Positions 26,375 to 34,623 of a stretch of DNA of 64,000 bases are shown in pieces. The DNA is from Pseudomonas sp. S09G 359 (lineage in GTDB: Bacteria > Pseudomonadota > Gammaproteobacteria > Pseudomonadales > Pseudomonadaceae): assembly GCF_002843605.1 (NCBI RefSeq), contig NZ_CP025263.1, positions 4,679,501-4,743,500 of the forward strand, written 5' to 3'. The translations under genes and the position numbers were made by a program. The notes beneath the pieces are model-generated. The model did not search any database, was not told the DNA's origin, and worked only from the letters and a program-made list of their open reading frames with translations. Every line of letters starts with the position of its first letter. Positions within the stretch are counted from its first letter, which is position 1.

Positions 26375-27045
26375 CGGTCATCTCCCGGCACCGCATAACC
26401 CGGGGCGATCTGCGGGTTGAGGGCGCGGTCGATGTAGTCCTGTAACTGCGGGTGATAGGCCTGCCAGAGTCGGTCGAGGGCGCCGATGGGGTCTGCGTCG
26501 GCCCAGTCCACCCGCAGATTGACGATCGGCCACGGCAACTCATCCACCACCACCAACGCCGCCGAATGCACCGGCCCAGCCTCACCGCCGCCGGCCACGC
26601 CAGCCTGCATCGCCGCTAGCAGGCGCTCGGCCAGATGCCCCGCGGCGTGTTCAAACGCGTGCACCATCGACTCGATCACACCAGGGTTGGCCAACATGTT
26701 GCCCGCCGCCACGCATTGCTCACCACTCACGGCATTGTGAATGCCCAGGGTCCGTGCTCCGCTGAAATGCGCGGTGCGGCCGCTGTTATCAATCACCGTC
26801 ACTTGGCGGTACTCGCTGTGATCCTGCTCAACCAGCATCGCCAGGGCCTCACTTGGCGCCAAGCCTTGCTCAAGCAAATCCAGCACCTGCGGCCCCAGGC
26901 TCGGCAAGGTGATGTTCTGCGACGCCACCGCACCCACCCCGGCACGCAACCACGGGCACCGCGCGCCTACGGCAATACTCGACGAACTGATCGCAATACC
27001 GAGTTGGCCGGTCTTGGCGCAGCGGGCGACAACGGAAAAAGTCAT
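26371..27045 (-). CDS. DUF1028 family protein (Ntn-hydrolase-like)
   Basis: A 224-aa DUF1028 protein starting MTFSVVARCAKTGQLGIAIS, followed by VGARCPWLRAGVGAVASQ. The family is predicted to have an N-terminal-nucleophile hydrolase fold, so Thr2 exposed after Met removal could be the nucleophile; this is inference. DUF1028 genes often lie beside RidA-like and deacylase genes in catabolic clusters, as here. No reaction is established for the family to my knowledge. Confidence 0.85.
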   Translation of the reverse strand: MTFSVVARCAKTGQLGIAISSSSIAVGARCPWLRAGVGAVASQNITLPSLGPQVLDLLEQGLAPSEALAMLVEQDHSEYRQVTVIDNSGRTAHFSGARTLGIHNAVSGEQCVAAGNMLANPGVIESMVHAFEHAAGHLAERLLAAMQAGVAGGGEAGPVHSAALVVVDELPWPIVNLRVDWADADPIGALDRLWQAYHPQLQDYIDRALNPQIAPGYAVPGDDR

Positions 27046-27055
27046 AGGGCGCTCC

Positions 27056-27787
27056 TTAATCGAGTACCGAAGGGTCGGCGTCGATCATCAACTGCTTCAT
27101 TTCTTCAAAATGCCGGAGCGAGAAATCCACAATACCTTCCCAGCCCCGCGCGGTTTTCTCCGCCACTTCATCGGACAACACCCGCAGCGGCTGCCCGGTG
27201 GACCAGGCCGTCACGAGGATCTGGCAGGAGCGCTCCAGGGTCCAGATATCATCAAAGGCTTCGCCAATGGAGGGTGCCGTGACCATCACGCCATGGTTAC
27301 CCATCAACAGCCGGCTCTTGCCGTCAAGCAGCCCGGCCAGGCGCGCGCCTTCGGCCTCGGTGTCGGCCATGCCGCCGTAGAGTTCGTCCACCGCCACGCG
27401 GTTGAAGTAGCGCGCGGTGTTCTGGTCAATCGGTGGGATATGCGGCGTGGCCAGGCACGCCACGGCCGTGGTGTACACCGGGTGCAAGTGCAGCACGGCG
27501 CGGGTTTGCGGCAGCAGCCGGTGGATCTGCCCGTGGATCGACCACGCGGTGGCGTCCACATTCGGGTGATCGGCGCAGGCCGCATCGTCGGCGTTCAACA
27601 ACAGCAAGTCACTGGCGCGGATACGCGAGAAGTGCTTCCACTTGGGGTTGAGCAAAAACTGTTTGCCATCGGCCGACACGGCCGCGCTGAAATGGTTGGC
27701 CACCGCTTCATGCATGCCCAGGTGGGCGATGATGCGAAAGGTCGCCGCCAAGTCGATGCGCGTCTGTTCTTCGAGGGATAACGCCAT
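27056..27787 (-). CDS. Class II aldolase/adducin family protein
   Basis: A 243-aa protein of the class II aldolase/adducin family, zinc enzymes that cleave or epimerise hydroxy-carbonyl compounds. The metal histidines are in AVLHLHPVYTTA, with a later His in LLMGNHGVMV. The N-terminal NHFSAAVSADGKQFLLNPKW holds the phosphate/carboxylate-binding loop. It sits in the catabolic operon after the binding-protein gene, and could perform a retro-aldol step on the imported compound; that placement is inferred. Confidence 0.88.
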   Translation of the reverse strand: MALSLEEQTRIDLAATFRIIAHLGMHEAVANHFSAAVSADGKQFLLNPKWKHFSRIRASDLLLLNADDAACADHPNVDATAWSIHGQIHRLLPQTRAVLHLHPVYTTAVACLATPHIPPIDQNTARYFNRVAVDELYGGMADTEAEGARLAGLLDGKSRLLMGNHGVMVTAPSIGEAFDDIWTLERSCQILVTAWSTGQPLRVLSDEVAEKTARGWEGIVDFSLRHFEEMKQLMIDADPSVLD

Positions 27788-27841
27788 GAAGCTTACTCCG
27801 CAGGGCGTGGCCGCAGCAGGCTGCGGCGCACGCTATCAAGG

Positions 27842-28678
27842 TTACTTGGGCATCAGCGCCGCGAGGTCGGCCTCGGTCGGCGCCTCGAAGTTGTACTTCT
27901 TGAGCAAGGCGGCGTATTCCGGCGTGGCGCGGTATTTTTCCAGGCCGTCGAGCAGGGCTTTTTTCACCGTGTCGTTGCCCTTCTTCACGCCAAAGCCGTT
28001 GAGCACCGGGTAGATCAAGGTGTCGGACGAAATCACCACGCGACTGCCGAGTTTGTCGATCACGCCACGGGCCACGGCGGCGTCGGTGATCTGCGCTTCA
28101 ACCGCGTGGGCCAGCAGGGCCTGGGTGGTTTGCGGGTCGGTGCTGTACTCGCTGATCTCGATCGGCTTCAGGCCCTTGGCCACGCAGTACTCGGTCGACA
28201 GCTTGTTCATCTGCGCCAGCCACGAGGTGGCGCCCATGGAACCGATCTTGTGGCCGCAGAACTCTTCCGGCGTCTTGGGTTGGAATTTACTGTCCTTGAG
28301 GGTCAGGATCGACTCGCCGCTTTTCAGGTAGGGGATCATGTCGATGACCTTGACCCGCTCCGCCGTGATGTACATCGACGAGTTGGTCACATCGAAACGC
28401 CCGGCTTGCAGGCCGGTGATCAGGTTGGGGAAGCGCGTGTCGAGGGTCTCGACCTGGCGCCCCATGACCTTGCCCAGGCCGTCCATGAACTCGATATCAA
28501 AGCCGGCCGGCTTGTTGTTATCCATGTACTCATAGGGGAAGAACGTCACGTCCGACCCCGCCACGATCTTGCCGTCTTTCTGAAAGGCCACAGCCGCCAA
28601 CGAGGTCATTGCTACCGCTGCGCCCAGCAGGCACACGGCGAGGGGGCGAACACTGTTACGAAACGCTGTCATGGTCAT
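27842..28678 (-). CDS. Amino-acid-type ABC transporter substrate-binding protein
   Basis: The 278-aa product from ATG 28678 has a signal peptide (AVCLLGAAVAMTSLAAVAF) and a family 3 solute-binding domain: KIVAGSDVTFFPYEYMD, then GFDIEFMDGLGKVMGR and FDVTNSSMYITAERVKVIDMIP. Such proteins bind polar amino acids or related charged molecules. Two internal cysteines (EEFCGHK, TEYCVAKG) may form a disulfide. It belongs with the fused permease-ATPase gene of the same operon. Confidence 0.88.
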   Translation of the reverse strand: MTMTAFRNSVRPLAVCLLGAAVAMTSLAAVAFQKDGKIVAGSDVTFFPYEYMDNNKPAGFDIEFMDGLGKVMGRQVETLDTRFPNLITGLQAGRFDVTNSSMYITAERVKVIDMIPYLKSGESILTLKDSKFQPKTPEEFCGHKIGSMGATSWLAQMNKLSTEYCVAKGLKPIEISEYSTDPQTTQALLAHAVEAQITDAAVARGVIDKLGSRVVISSDTLIYPVLNGFGVKKGNDTVKKALLDGLEKYRATPEYAALLKKYNFEAPTEADLAALMPK

Positions 28679-28700
28679 TACCCGCAAGGTTTTTAGGAGG

Positions 28701-29573
28701 TTAGGCAGTGGCAGAATCTTGTCCGGCCTGTTGCACGAAGAAGGACGCGCCACGGGGTTTCTGCGGCAAGCGCAGATGATTCTCCGTGGAACGCACCAAG
28801 CCGCTTTCTACGCCGGCTACCAGCAGGCCGGCGTGTGCACTGGGCAACGGGTTTTCGCCGAATGGCAGCGCGTCTTCAGCGGCGTAGACGCCGATGAACA
28901 GGGTGCGCGGGAGTTCGGTCTCGTTAGGGCTCGAAGCATGCAAAAGGCGGGTGTGCATAAAGCACACGGAGCCAGCCGGGCCGTAGCAGGCCACCGGTTG
29001 CTGGCAGTGTTCTTTGACCACCGCGTCGTCCACCGAGCCGGTGAACCGCTGGTTCTGCCAGTGCGACCAGAGCGGGCCTTGATGGCTGCCGGGAATCACA
29101 TTCAGCGGGCCGTTTTCCGGTGTCACTTCACTGACCATCAGCAAGGCCGTGACGATGTCGTCATTGCTGTGGGGGGTAAACAGGAAGTCCTGGTGCCACT
29201 TCACCTGGGTCGCGGTGTGCGGCAGTTTCGAGTTGATTTTGCTGTGGTGGAAACGCGCGCCACCGCCGCCGATCAACTGCGCGGCAATCGTCGCCATCCG
29301 CGAGTGCAACGCCACGCGCTCATACACCGGGGAAATCTCGGTGGGCGAACTGACCCGGCGCAACGACGGGTGATCGGCGCGGTGGTCGCCCTCCAGGTCG
29401 AAGCGCGCACGGCCATCCACGGTGGCGCCCCAGCCCTGGTCGTGGCTGCGGCTCTCTTCTACCCACTGGTCGAAATCGTGCTGCAGCGCGGCCACGTCGT
29501 CCATCGACAGCACGCCTTCGACCACCAGGAAACCGTCACGCTGGAATTGCTCGATTTGAGATTGCTCGATCAT
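28701..29573 (-). CDS. Phytanoyl-CoA dioxygenase family protein
   Basis: A 290-aa Fe(II)/2-oxoglutarate dioxygenase of the PhyH family. The iron-binding HxD is in TQVKWHQDFLF, and the distal His is probably in FMHTRLLHASSPN, with the 2-oxoglutarate-binding Arg nearby in ELPRTLF. Such enzymes hydroxylate small molecules, including amino acids and ectoine. It lies between the two ABC transporter genes, so it probably acts on the imported substrate. Confidence 0.87.
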   Translation of the reverse strand: MIEQSQIEQFQRDGFLVVEGVLSMDDVAALQHDFDQWVEESRSHDQGWGATVDGRARFDLEGDHRADHPSLRRVSSPTEISPVYERVALHSRMATIAAQLIGGGGARFHHSKINSKLPHTATQVKWHQDFLFTPHSNDDIVTALLMVSEVTPENGPLNVIPGSHQGPLWSHWQNQRFTGSVDDAVVKEHCQQPVACYGPAGSVCFMHTRLLHASSPNETELPRTLFIGVYAAEDALPFGENPLPSAHAGLLVAGVESGLVRSTENHLRLPQKPRGASFFVQQAGQDSATA

Positions 29574-29600
29574 CTTATTGTGTCCTGAACGTTAAACAGA

Positions 29601-31118
29601 TCACGCCAGCGAGACGTCCTTGAGGAACGCCTCCACGCGTGGGTTATGGCCGCTGCGCAAGGCGCTCGGGGTGTCATCGCAGACCACGCGGCCTTTCTCC
29701 ATAAAGACGATGCGGTCGGAAACCTTGAAGGCGAAGTTCATCTCGTGGGTGACGATCACCATGGTGATGCCCTCCTCGGCCAGGGCTTCGATCACTTGCA
29801 GCACTTCGTTGACTTTCTCTGGGTCGAGCGCCGAAGTGGGCTCGTCGAACAGCATGATCTGCGGGCGCATCATCAAGGCGCGGGCAATGGCCACGCGTTG
29901 CTGCTGGCCGCCCGACAGCTGGTGCGGGTACTTCCAGGCGTGATCGAGCATGCCGACCTTGTGCAGCAGCGCGTAGGCCTGTTGCTTCAGCTCGGAGGTC
30001 GCGCCCAGGCGGTGGTATTTGGGCGCCATCAGCAGGTTGTCGAGCACGCTCAAATGCGGGAACAGGTTGAAGCTCTGGAACACCATGCCGATGTTCAGGC
30101 GGTGCTCGGCGTGCTCGATGTATTGGGGCTTCTGCGCGCCGACCTTGCTCAAGCGAATGAACGGCAGGCCATTGATGTGGATCTCGCCGTTGTCCAGTTG
30201 CTCCAGGCCGTTGAGCAGGCGGATCAAGGTGGTTTTGCCGGAGCCCGACGGGCCGATCACCGACACCACTTCACCGGGCTGCACCTGCAGGTTGACCGAG
30301 CCGAGCACCTCGATGTCGTTATAGGCCTTGTGCAACCGCGAAGCTTGCAACGCCGCCACGCCAGTACTGGCCGGGCGTTGCAACGCGGTGCGCTGTTGGG
30401 TGGCCAGGGCCAGCACCGCCGCGTCCGGCACGCGCGAGACATTGCGCTGGTTCACATCGAGAAAGCGCTCCAGGCGTTTGAGCAAAAAGTCGAACACCGT
30501 GACGATAAATACGTAGAAGAACGCCACCGCCGCCATGGTTTCGATCACCAGGAAATTCTGCGAGTACAGGCGCTGGCCGACCATCAGGATCTCCGTGAGC
30601 GAGATCACCGACACCAGCGAGGTGAGCTTGACGATGGAAATGTATTCGTTAGCCAGCGACGGCAATGCGACGCGCAATGCCTGGGGGATGACCACGCGCC
30701 ATTGGGTGCCGAAAAACCGCAACCCCAGCGCCCGCGCCGCTTCGCCCTGGCCCTTGGGGATCGAGAGCAAGCCGCCGCGATGGATCTCGGCCACGTAGGC
30801 GGTTTCGCAGATCACCAGGGCCAGCAGGCCGGACCAGAACGGGTCGGCCAGCACCGCCGAAGTGCCCGGCAGCGCCTGGGGCAGGTTGTAGATGAAGATC
30901 AGCAACACCAGCAGCGGCAGGCTGCGGAACAACCAGATATAGCCACGCGCCGGCACGCTGAGCAGTGGATGTTTGGATTGTTTGGCCAGCGCCAGCAGAA
31001 AGCCCAGGGCGATGCTCAAGAGCCAGGTCAGGGTACTGAGTTTGATCACCGTCCACGTCGCGCGCCAGAACTCGGCATCGCCCAGCAAACCAAACATGTA
31101 ATTCCAGTCGAATGTCAT
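29601..31118 (-). CDS. Fused amino-acid ABC transporter permease and ATPase
   Basis: From ATG 31118 the product is 505 aa and joins two functions normally on separate proteins. Residues 1-230 are a HisMQ-type permease with about five helices (FRSLPLLVLLIFIYNLP; EAARALGLRFFGTQWRVVIPQA as the EAA loop). Residues about 255-505 are a GlnQ-type ATPase: Walker A GPSGSGKTT near 288, signature LSGGQQQR near 404, Walker B IMLFDEPTSALD near 419. With the family 3 binding protein it forms a polar-compound importer. A GTG at 31136 is an alternative start. Confidence 0.9.
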   Translation of the reverse strand: MTFDWNYMFGLLGDAEFWRATWTVIKLSTLTWLLSIALGFLLALAKQSKHPLLSVPARGYIWLFRSLPLLVLLIFIYNLPQALPGTSAVLADPFWSGLLALVICETAYVAEIHRGGLLSIPKGQGEAARALGLRFFGTQWRVVIPQALRVALPSLANEYISIVKLTSLVSVISLTEILMVGQRLYSQNFLVIETMAAVAFFYVFIVTVFDFLLKRLERFLDVNQRNVSRVPDAAVLALATQQRTALQRPASTGVAALQASRLHKAYNDIEVLGSVNLQVQPGEVVSVIGPSGSGKTTLIRLLNGLEQLDNGEIHINGLPFIRLSKVGAQKPQYIEHAEHRLNIGMVFQSFNLFPHLSVLDNLLMAPKYHRLGATSELKQQAYALLHKVGMLDHAWKYPHQLSGGQQQRVAIARALMMRPQIMLFDEPTSALDPEKVNEVLQVIEALAEEGITMVIVTHEMNFAFKVSDRIVFMEKGRVVCDDTPSALRSGHNPRVEAFLKDVSLA

Positions 31119-31262
31119 CGTCGTGGTGCCCTGCACAAAAAAAGAAGTTGATCTGCATCGATGGATTCAGAGTCGTGGGGCGAGGTGGTTGGGGTCAATT
31201 CGTTAAAACCGGGGCACTGGGTAGGTAGAACCTATGCAGCCCTGAAAGCACTGCAAAACCCA

Positions 31263-31351
31263 TGTGGGAGGGGGCTTGCCCTCGATAGCGGTGGGTCAGC
31301 CAACTAATTTGTAGCTGACACCCAGCCATCGGGGGCAAGCCCCCTCCCACA
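31263..31351. repeat. REPIN (GTGGGAGGGGGCTTGCC family)
   Basis: Inverted arms GTGGGAGGGGGCTTGCCCTCGATAGC and its partner GCCATCGGGGGCAAGCCC enclose about 35 bp, in the gap between the LysR gene and the permease-ATPase gene. It belongs to the same family as the 24-kb array, in single copy. Confidence 0.85.
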
Positions 31352-31444
31352 TTTGCCCTGCTGGGTTCTTGAGATTGCATACCAGGGCCAAAAAGGTGCG
31401 CACCAGAATTCGTGGCACGACACACGCCACATCCTGGTGCAACC

Positions 31445-32419
31445 TCAGCTCACACCCTCAAGCACCCGCACCGCATGTGGGTCAAAAAAGCTTGGCGGCG
31501 CCATGCCGGGGATGTACTGGTCGGAGACAAACAGCCGGCAACGCTCGGCAAACGCCGACACCACGCGCGACAACTGGGTGTTGCTCGCCGTGGCGTAACC
31601 CAGGCGCATCGGCCGGTGCGAGCCGGCCAGGCGCAGGCGGATCACCCGTTTGCCGTCCTGGGACATATTCGATTTGGGCCGCGCATTCGCGAAGGAATAG
31701 CCAATGCCATTGCCGACCATGGCACGCACCGTTTCGAGGTTGGTGGAGCGCATGATGATGTTCGGCGTGGTGCCCGCCTGGATGAACAGGCTGAGGAAAT
31801 AGTCGCGGCTCCACGGCGTGTCGAGCAGCACCACCGGGTACGCCTCCAGGTCTTGCATGCTCACCGCCGGCAGGCTCGCCAACGGGTGATACTCGCCGAC
31901 CATCACGTAGGGCGGCAGGTGCGCCAGGGGTTGGAAGTCGATGTCGGGGCTGGTCACCAGGTCGTAGGTCAGGGCGATATCCAGCTCGCCGCTGCGCAGT
32001 TTTTCCAGCAATTCTTCGTGGTTGCCTTCGGCCTGGGTCAGGCGCACGCCCGGAAACGCGCGACCGAATCCGAACACCAACTCCGGGGTGATCATCGGCG
32101 CCAACGACGCCAGGCACCCCACCCGCAAAGGCCCGCGCACCGTGTTCAACGACTCCGAAGCGATGGTGTAGAGGTTGCTCATCTGCTCCAGGATCTGCTT
32201 GGCCTCCTGCATCACCTGGCGCCCGACCGCCGTAAGGGAAATGCCCTGGGCGTGGTGGCGCACAAACAGCTGGATGCCCAGCTCGGCCTCCATATGGGTG
32301 ATGGCCGCCGAGATCGATGGCGACGACACATGAATGCGTTCAGCGGCAGCACTGATACTGCCCGCCTCTCCCGACGCGACAAAATACTCCAGTTGACGCT
32401 GAGTAATACGACTGAGCAT
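31445..32419 (-). CDS. LysR-family regulator of the catabolic locus
   Basis: A 324-aa LysR-type regulator. The N-terminal winged helix is ITQRQLEYFVASGEAGSISAAAERIHVSSPSISAAI (split about residues 5-40). The effector domain begins near residue 90 (GPLRVGCLASLAPMITPEL). It lies at the centre of the locus between the minus-strand operon and the plus-strand genes starting at 32603, so it probably controls one or both in response to the substrate. Confidence 0.9.
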   Translation of the reverse strand: MLSRITQRQLEYFVASGEAGSISAAAERIHVSSPSISAAITHMEAELGIQLFVRHHAQGISLTAVGRQVMQEAKQILEQMSNLYTIASESLNTVRGPLRVGCLASLAPMITPELVFGFGRAFPGVRLTQAEGNHEELLEKLRSGELDIALTYDLVTSPDIDFQPLAHLPPYVMVGEYHPLASLPAVSMQDLEAYPVVLLDTPWSRDYFLSLFIQAGTTPNIIMRSTNLETVRAMVGNGIGYSFANARPKSNMSQDGKRVIRLRLAGSHRPMRLGYATASNTQLSRVVSAFAERCRLFVSDQYIPGMAPPSFFDPHAVRVLEGVS

Positions 32420-32602
32420 TACGCCTGCCCCTCAACAATGACTGTATGGGGAGCGTTGCAGGGTTCGTGCCGGGTCATGGGCAAACCGACGGCCTGCACG
32501 GGCTTCGGTTTTTCCTAAGCACTACCCAGCGCAAATGCTGGTTTCGCCAGACTCGGGGCGATGTGAAGCTGAACTCATCCCGCTTCCCATGAGTTGCCCG
32601 CC

Positions 32603-33025
32603 ATGCCTACCCATACCCGCATTCGTATGTTCAACACCAAAGAGACTTACCCCAACCAGGCCCTGGACAACGACCTGTGCCAGGCCGTGCGCGCCGGCAA
32701 CACCATTTATGTACGCGGCCAGATCGGCACCGATTTCGCCGGCAACCTGGTCGGCCTCGGCGACCCGCGCGCCCAGGCCGAACAGGCGATGAAAAACGTC
32801 AAGCAGCTGCTTGAAGAAGCGGGTTCCGACCTGACCCATATCGTCAAGACCACCACCTACTTGATCGACCCGCGCTACCGCGAGCCGGTGTACCAGGAGG
32901 TCGGCAAGTGGCTCAAGGGCGTGTTCCCGATTTCCACCGGGCTGGTGATTTCCGGCCTGGGCCAACCGGAATGGTTGATGGAGATCGACGTGATCGCCGT
33001 TGTGCCGGATGACTGGACCGTATGA
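32603..33025 (+). CDS. RidA-like (YjgF/YER057c/UK114) protein lacking the catalytic arginine
   Basis: A 140-aa protein of the Rid superfamily (GNTIYVRGQIGTDFAGN, AEQAMKNVKQLLEEAG, DLTHIVKTTTYL, EIDVIAVVPDD). In archetypal RidA enamine/imine deaminases a P-A-R-S motif supplies the essential arginine. Here the aligned region is FPISTGLVISG, so the arginine is absent and ordinary imine deaminase activity is doubtful. I start at ATG 32603. The gene ends in a 4-base overlap with the next start (ATGA), so this is the first gene of the plus-strand operon. Confidence 0.88.
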   Translation: MPTHTRIRMFNTKETYPNQALDNDLCQAVRAGNTIYVRGQIGTDFAGNLVGLGDPRAQAEQAMKNVKQLLEEAGSDLTHIVKTTTYLIDPRYREPVYQEVGKWLKGVFPISTGLVISGLGQPEWLMEIDVIAVVPDDWTV

Positions 33026-34002
33026 AAGCGATCATTGCCCGCGAACCCGGTGGCCCTGAGGTGCTGCACGTGGTCGAGCGCCCACTGCCGGTGCCGCAAG
33101 CCGGTGAAGTGTTGATTCGCGTGGCGGCCGCCGGGGTCAATCGCCCCGACCTGATGCAACGCAGCGGCGCGCCGACGCCGCCGGGCACCACCGATGTACT
33201 GGGCCTGGAAGTGGCCGGCCTGGTAGCCGCCGTGGGCAAGGGCGTGGATGAATTTGCGGTCGGCGACCGCGTGATGGCCCTGCTCAATGGCGGCGGCTAC
33301 GCCGAGTACTGCGTGGCCCAGGCGGCGCATTGCCTGCCAGTGCCTGCGGGCTTGGCACTGCACGACGCCGCCGGGGTGCCGGAAGCGGCCTTCACCGTGT
33401 GGCACAACCTGTTCGAACTCGGCCGCCTACGCAGTGGCGACAGCGTGCTGATCCACGGCGCCGCCAGTGGCGTCGGCAGCTTCGCCGTGCAGTGCGCCCA
33501 CGCCGCCGGGGCACGGGTGATCGCCACCGCCGGCGGCGCGCAGAAAGTCGCGCTGCTGCAAGGCCTCGGCGTATGGCGCGCGGTGGATCGCCACGTCGAA
33601 GACTTCGTCGACGTGGTGCAGGACTGCACCGAAGGGCGCGGCGTGGACGTGGTGCTGGATAACGTCGGCGGCCCGTATGTGGCACGCAACCTCGCCGCCA
33701 TGGCCATGGGTGGGCGGCATGTGAGTTTGGCGTTCCTGCAAGGCGCCCACATCGAACTGGATTTGCAGGTGCTGATGCGTAAAAACCTCAGCCTCACTTC
33801 GTCGACCTTGCGCCCAAAAAGTCACGCCGAAAAAGCCCGGCTGGCGGTGTGCATCCGTTCGCGTTTCCTGCCCTGGCTGGCCTCCGGCCTGGTGCGCCCG
33901 CAAATCCACGCCCAGCTACCACTGGCTCAAGCCGCCGAGGCCCACCGCCTGCTGGAAGCCAACGCCAACCTCGGCAAAGTCTTGCTGACCATTGCGCCCT
34001 AA
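33022..34002 (+). CDS. Quinone oxidoreductase-like MDR enzyme
   Basis: A 326-aa medium-chain dehydrogenase/reductase of the NADPH:quinone oxidoreductase branch. Family sites are AAGVNRPDLMQRSG (about 33-46), GLEVAGLVAAVG, GDRVMALLNGGGYAEYC, and the nucleotide-binding VLIHGAASGVGSFAVQ (about 142-157). Zinc ligands of alcohol dehydrogenases are missing, as usual for this branch. Translationally coupled to the RidA-like gene, it likely reduces an activated alkene or carbonyl intermediate. Confidence 0.88.
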   Translation: MKAIIAREPGGPEVLHVVERPLPVPQAGEVLIRVAAAGVNRPDLMQRSGAPTPPGTTDVLGLEVAGLVAAVGKGVDEFAVGDRVMALLNGGGYAEYCVAQAAHCLPVPAGLALHDAAGVPEAAFTVWHNLFELGRLRSGDSVLIHGAASGVGSFAVQCAHAAGARVIATAGGAQKVALLQGLGVWRAVDRHVEDFVDVVQDCTEGRGVDVVLDNVGGPYVARNLAAMAMGGRHVSLAFLQGAHIELDLQVLMRKNLSLTSSTLRPKSHAEKARLAVCIRSRFLPWLASGLVRPQIHAQLPLAQAAEAHRLLEANANLGKVLLTIAP

Positions 34003-34015
34003 CCTGGAGAGCCCC

Positions 34016-34456
34016 ATGCCCCACCGCGTGTTTTTTCTGAATGGGCCCAACGCCAACCTCTACGGGCTGGACACAACCGGCACCTACGGCAGCGAAAGTT
34101 TCGCCAGCATCGACGCGCGCTGCCAACGCCACGCGGCCGGGCTGGGCCTGAGCCTGGAGTTTCGCCAGAGCAACCACGAAGGCGTGCTGGTGGACTGGAT
34201 TCAAGAGGCCAGGCTGAACGCCGACGCCATCGTGATCAACGCCGCCGGCCTCAGCTATAGCTCGGTGCCGATCCTCGACGCGCTGCTGGCCTTCGACGGC
34301 CCGATCATCGAAGCGCACATGAGCAACATCTGGAAGCGCGAGCATTTCCGGCATCACTCCTACGTATCCAAGGCCGCCACCGGCGTGATCGCCGGGCTCG
34401 GGGCCATGAGTTACGAACTGGCACTCACGGCCGTGGCCGCGTTACTGAAACCTTAA
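34016..34456 (+). CDS. Type II dehydroquinase-like protein with altered active site
   Basis: A 146-aa protein clearly of the AroQ (type II 3-dehydroquinate dehydratase) fold: LNGPNANLYG at the start, FRQSNHEGVLVDWI, and AHMSNIWKREHFRHHSY. Using the standard numbering, which coincides here, Tyr24, Asn75, Glu99 and His101 are kept. The essential lid arginine at position 19 is Asp, and the substrate-contacting His81 (usual TH-TSV) is Tyr (SYSSV). It is therefore probably not a housekeeping dehydroquinase but a lyase on another substrate, consistent with its place in the catabolic operon. Confidence 0.85.
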   Translation: MPHRVFFLNGPNANLYGLDTTGTYGSESFASIDARCQRHAAGLGLSLEFRQSNHEGVLVDWIQEARLNADAIVINAAGLSYSSVPILDALLAFDGPIIEAHMSNIWKREHFRHHSYVSKAATGVIAGLGAMSYELALTAVAALLKP

Positions 34457-34484
34457 ATGCAGACTCGAAAACACAGCAGATCAA

Positions 34485-34575
34485 ATGTGGGAGCTGGCTT
34501 GCCTGCGATAGCGGTGGGTCATCCAGCCCATCTGTCACTGGTACACCGCTATCGCAGGCAAGCCAGCTCCCACGG
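34485..34575. repeat. REPIN (GTGGGAGCTGGCTTGCCTGCGATAGC family)
   Basis: Inverted arms GTGGGAGCTGGCTTGCC and GGCAAGCCAGCTCCCAC with GCGATAGCGG/CCGCTATCGC inside, spaced by about 35 bp. It separates the AroQ-like gene from the monooxygenase gene and is a further REP family in the window. Confidence 0.85.
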
Positions 34576-34623
34576 TAGATCGTCGGTGTTACTGAAAAAC
34601 CTCTTACTTCCCAGGAACCGCCC

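Noticed and set aside
29646..31151. 501-codon open frame on the plus strand
   Set aside because: It is antisense to the permease-ATPase fusion, which has all ABC motifs in place.
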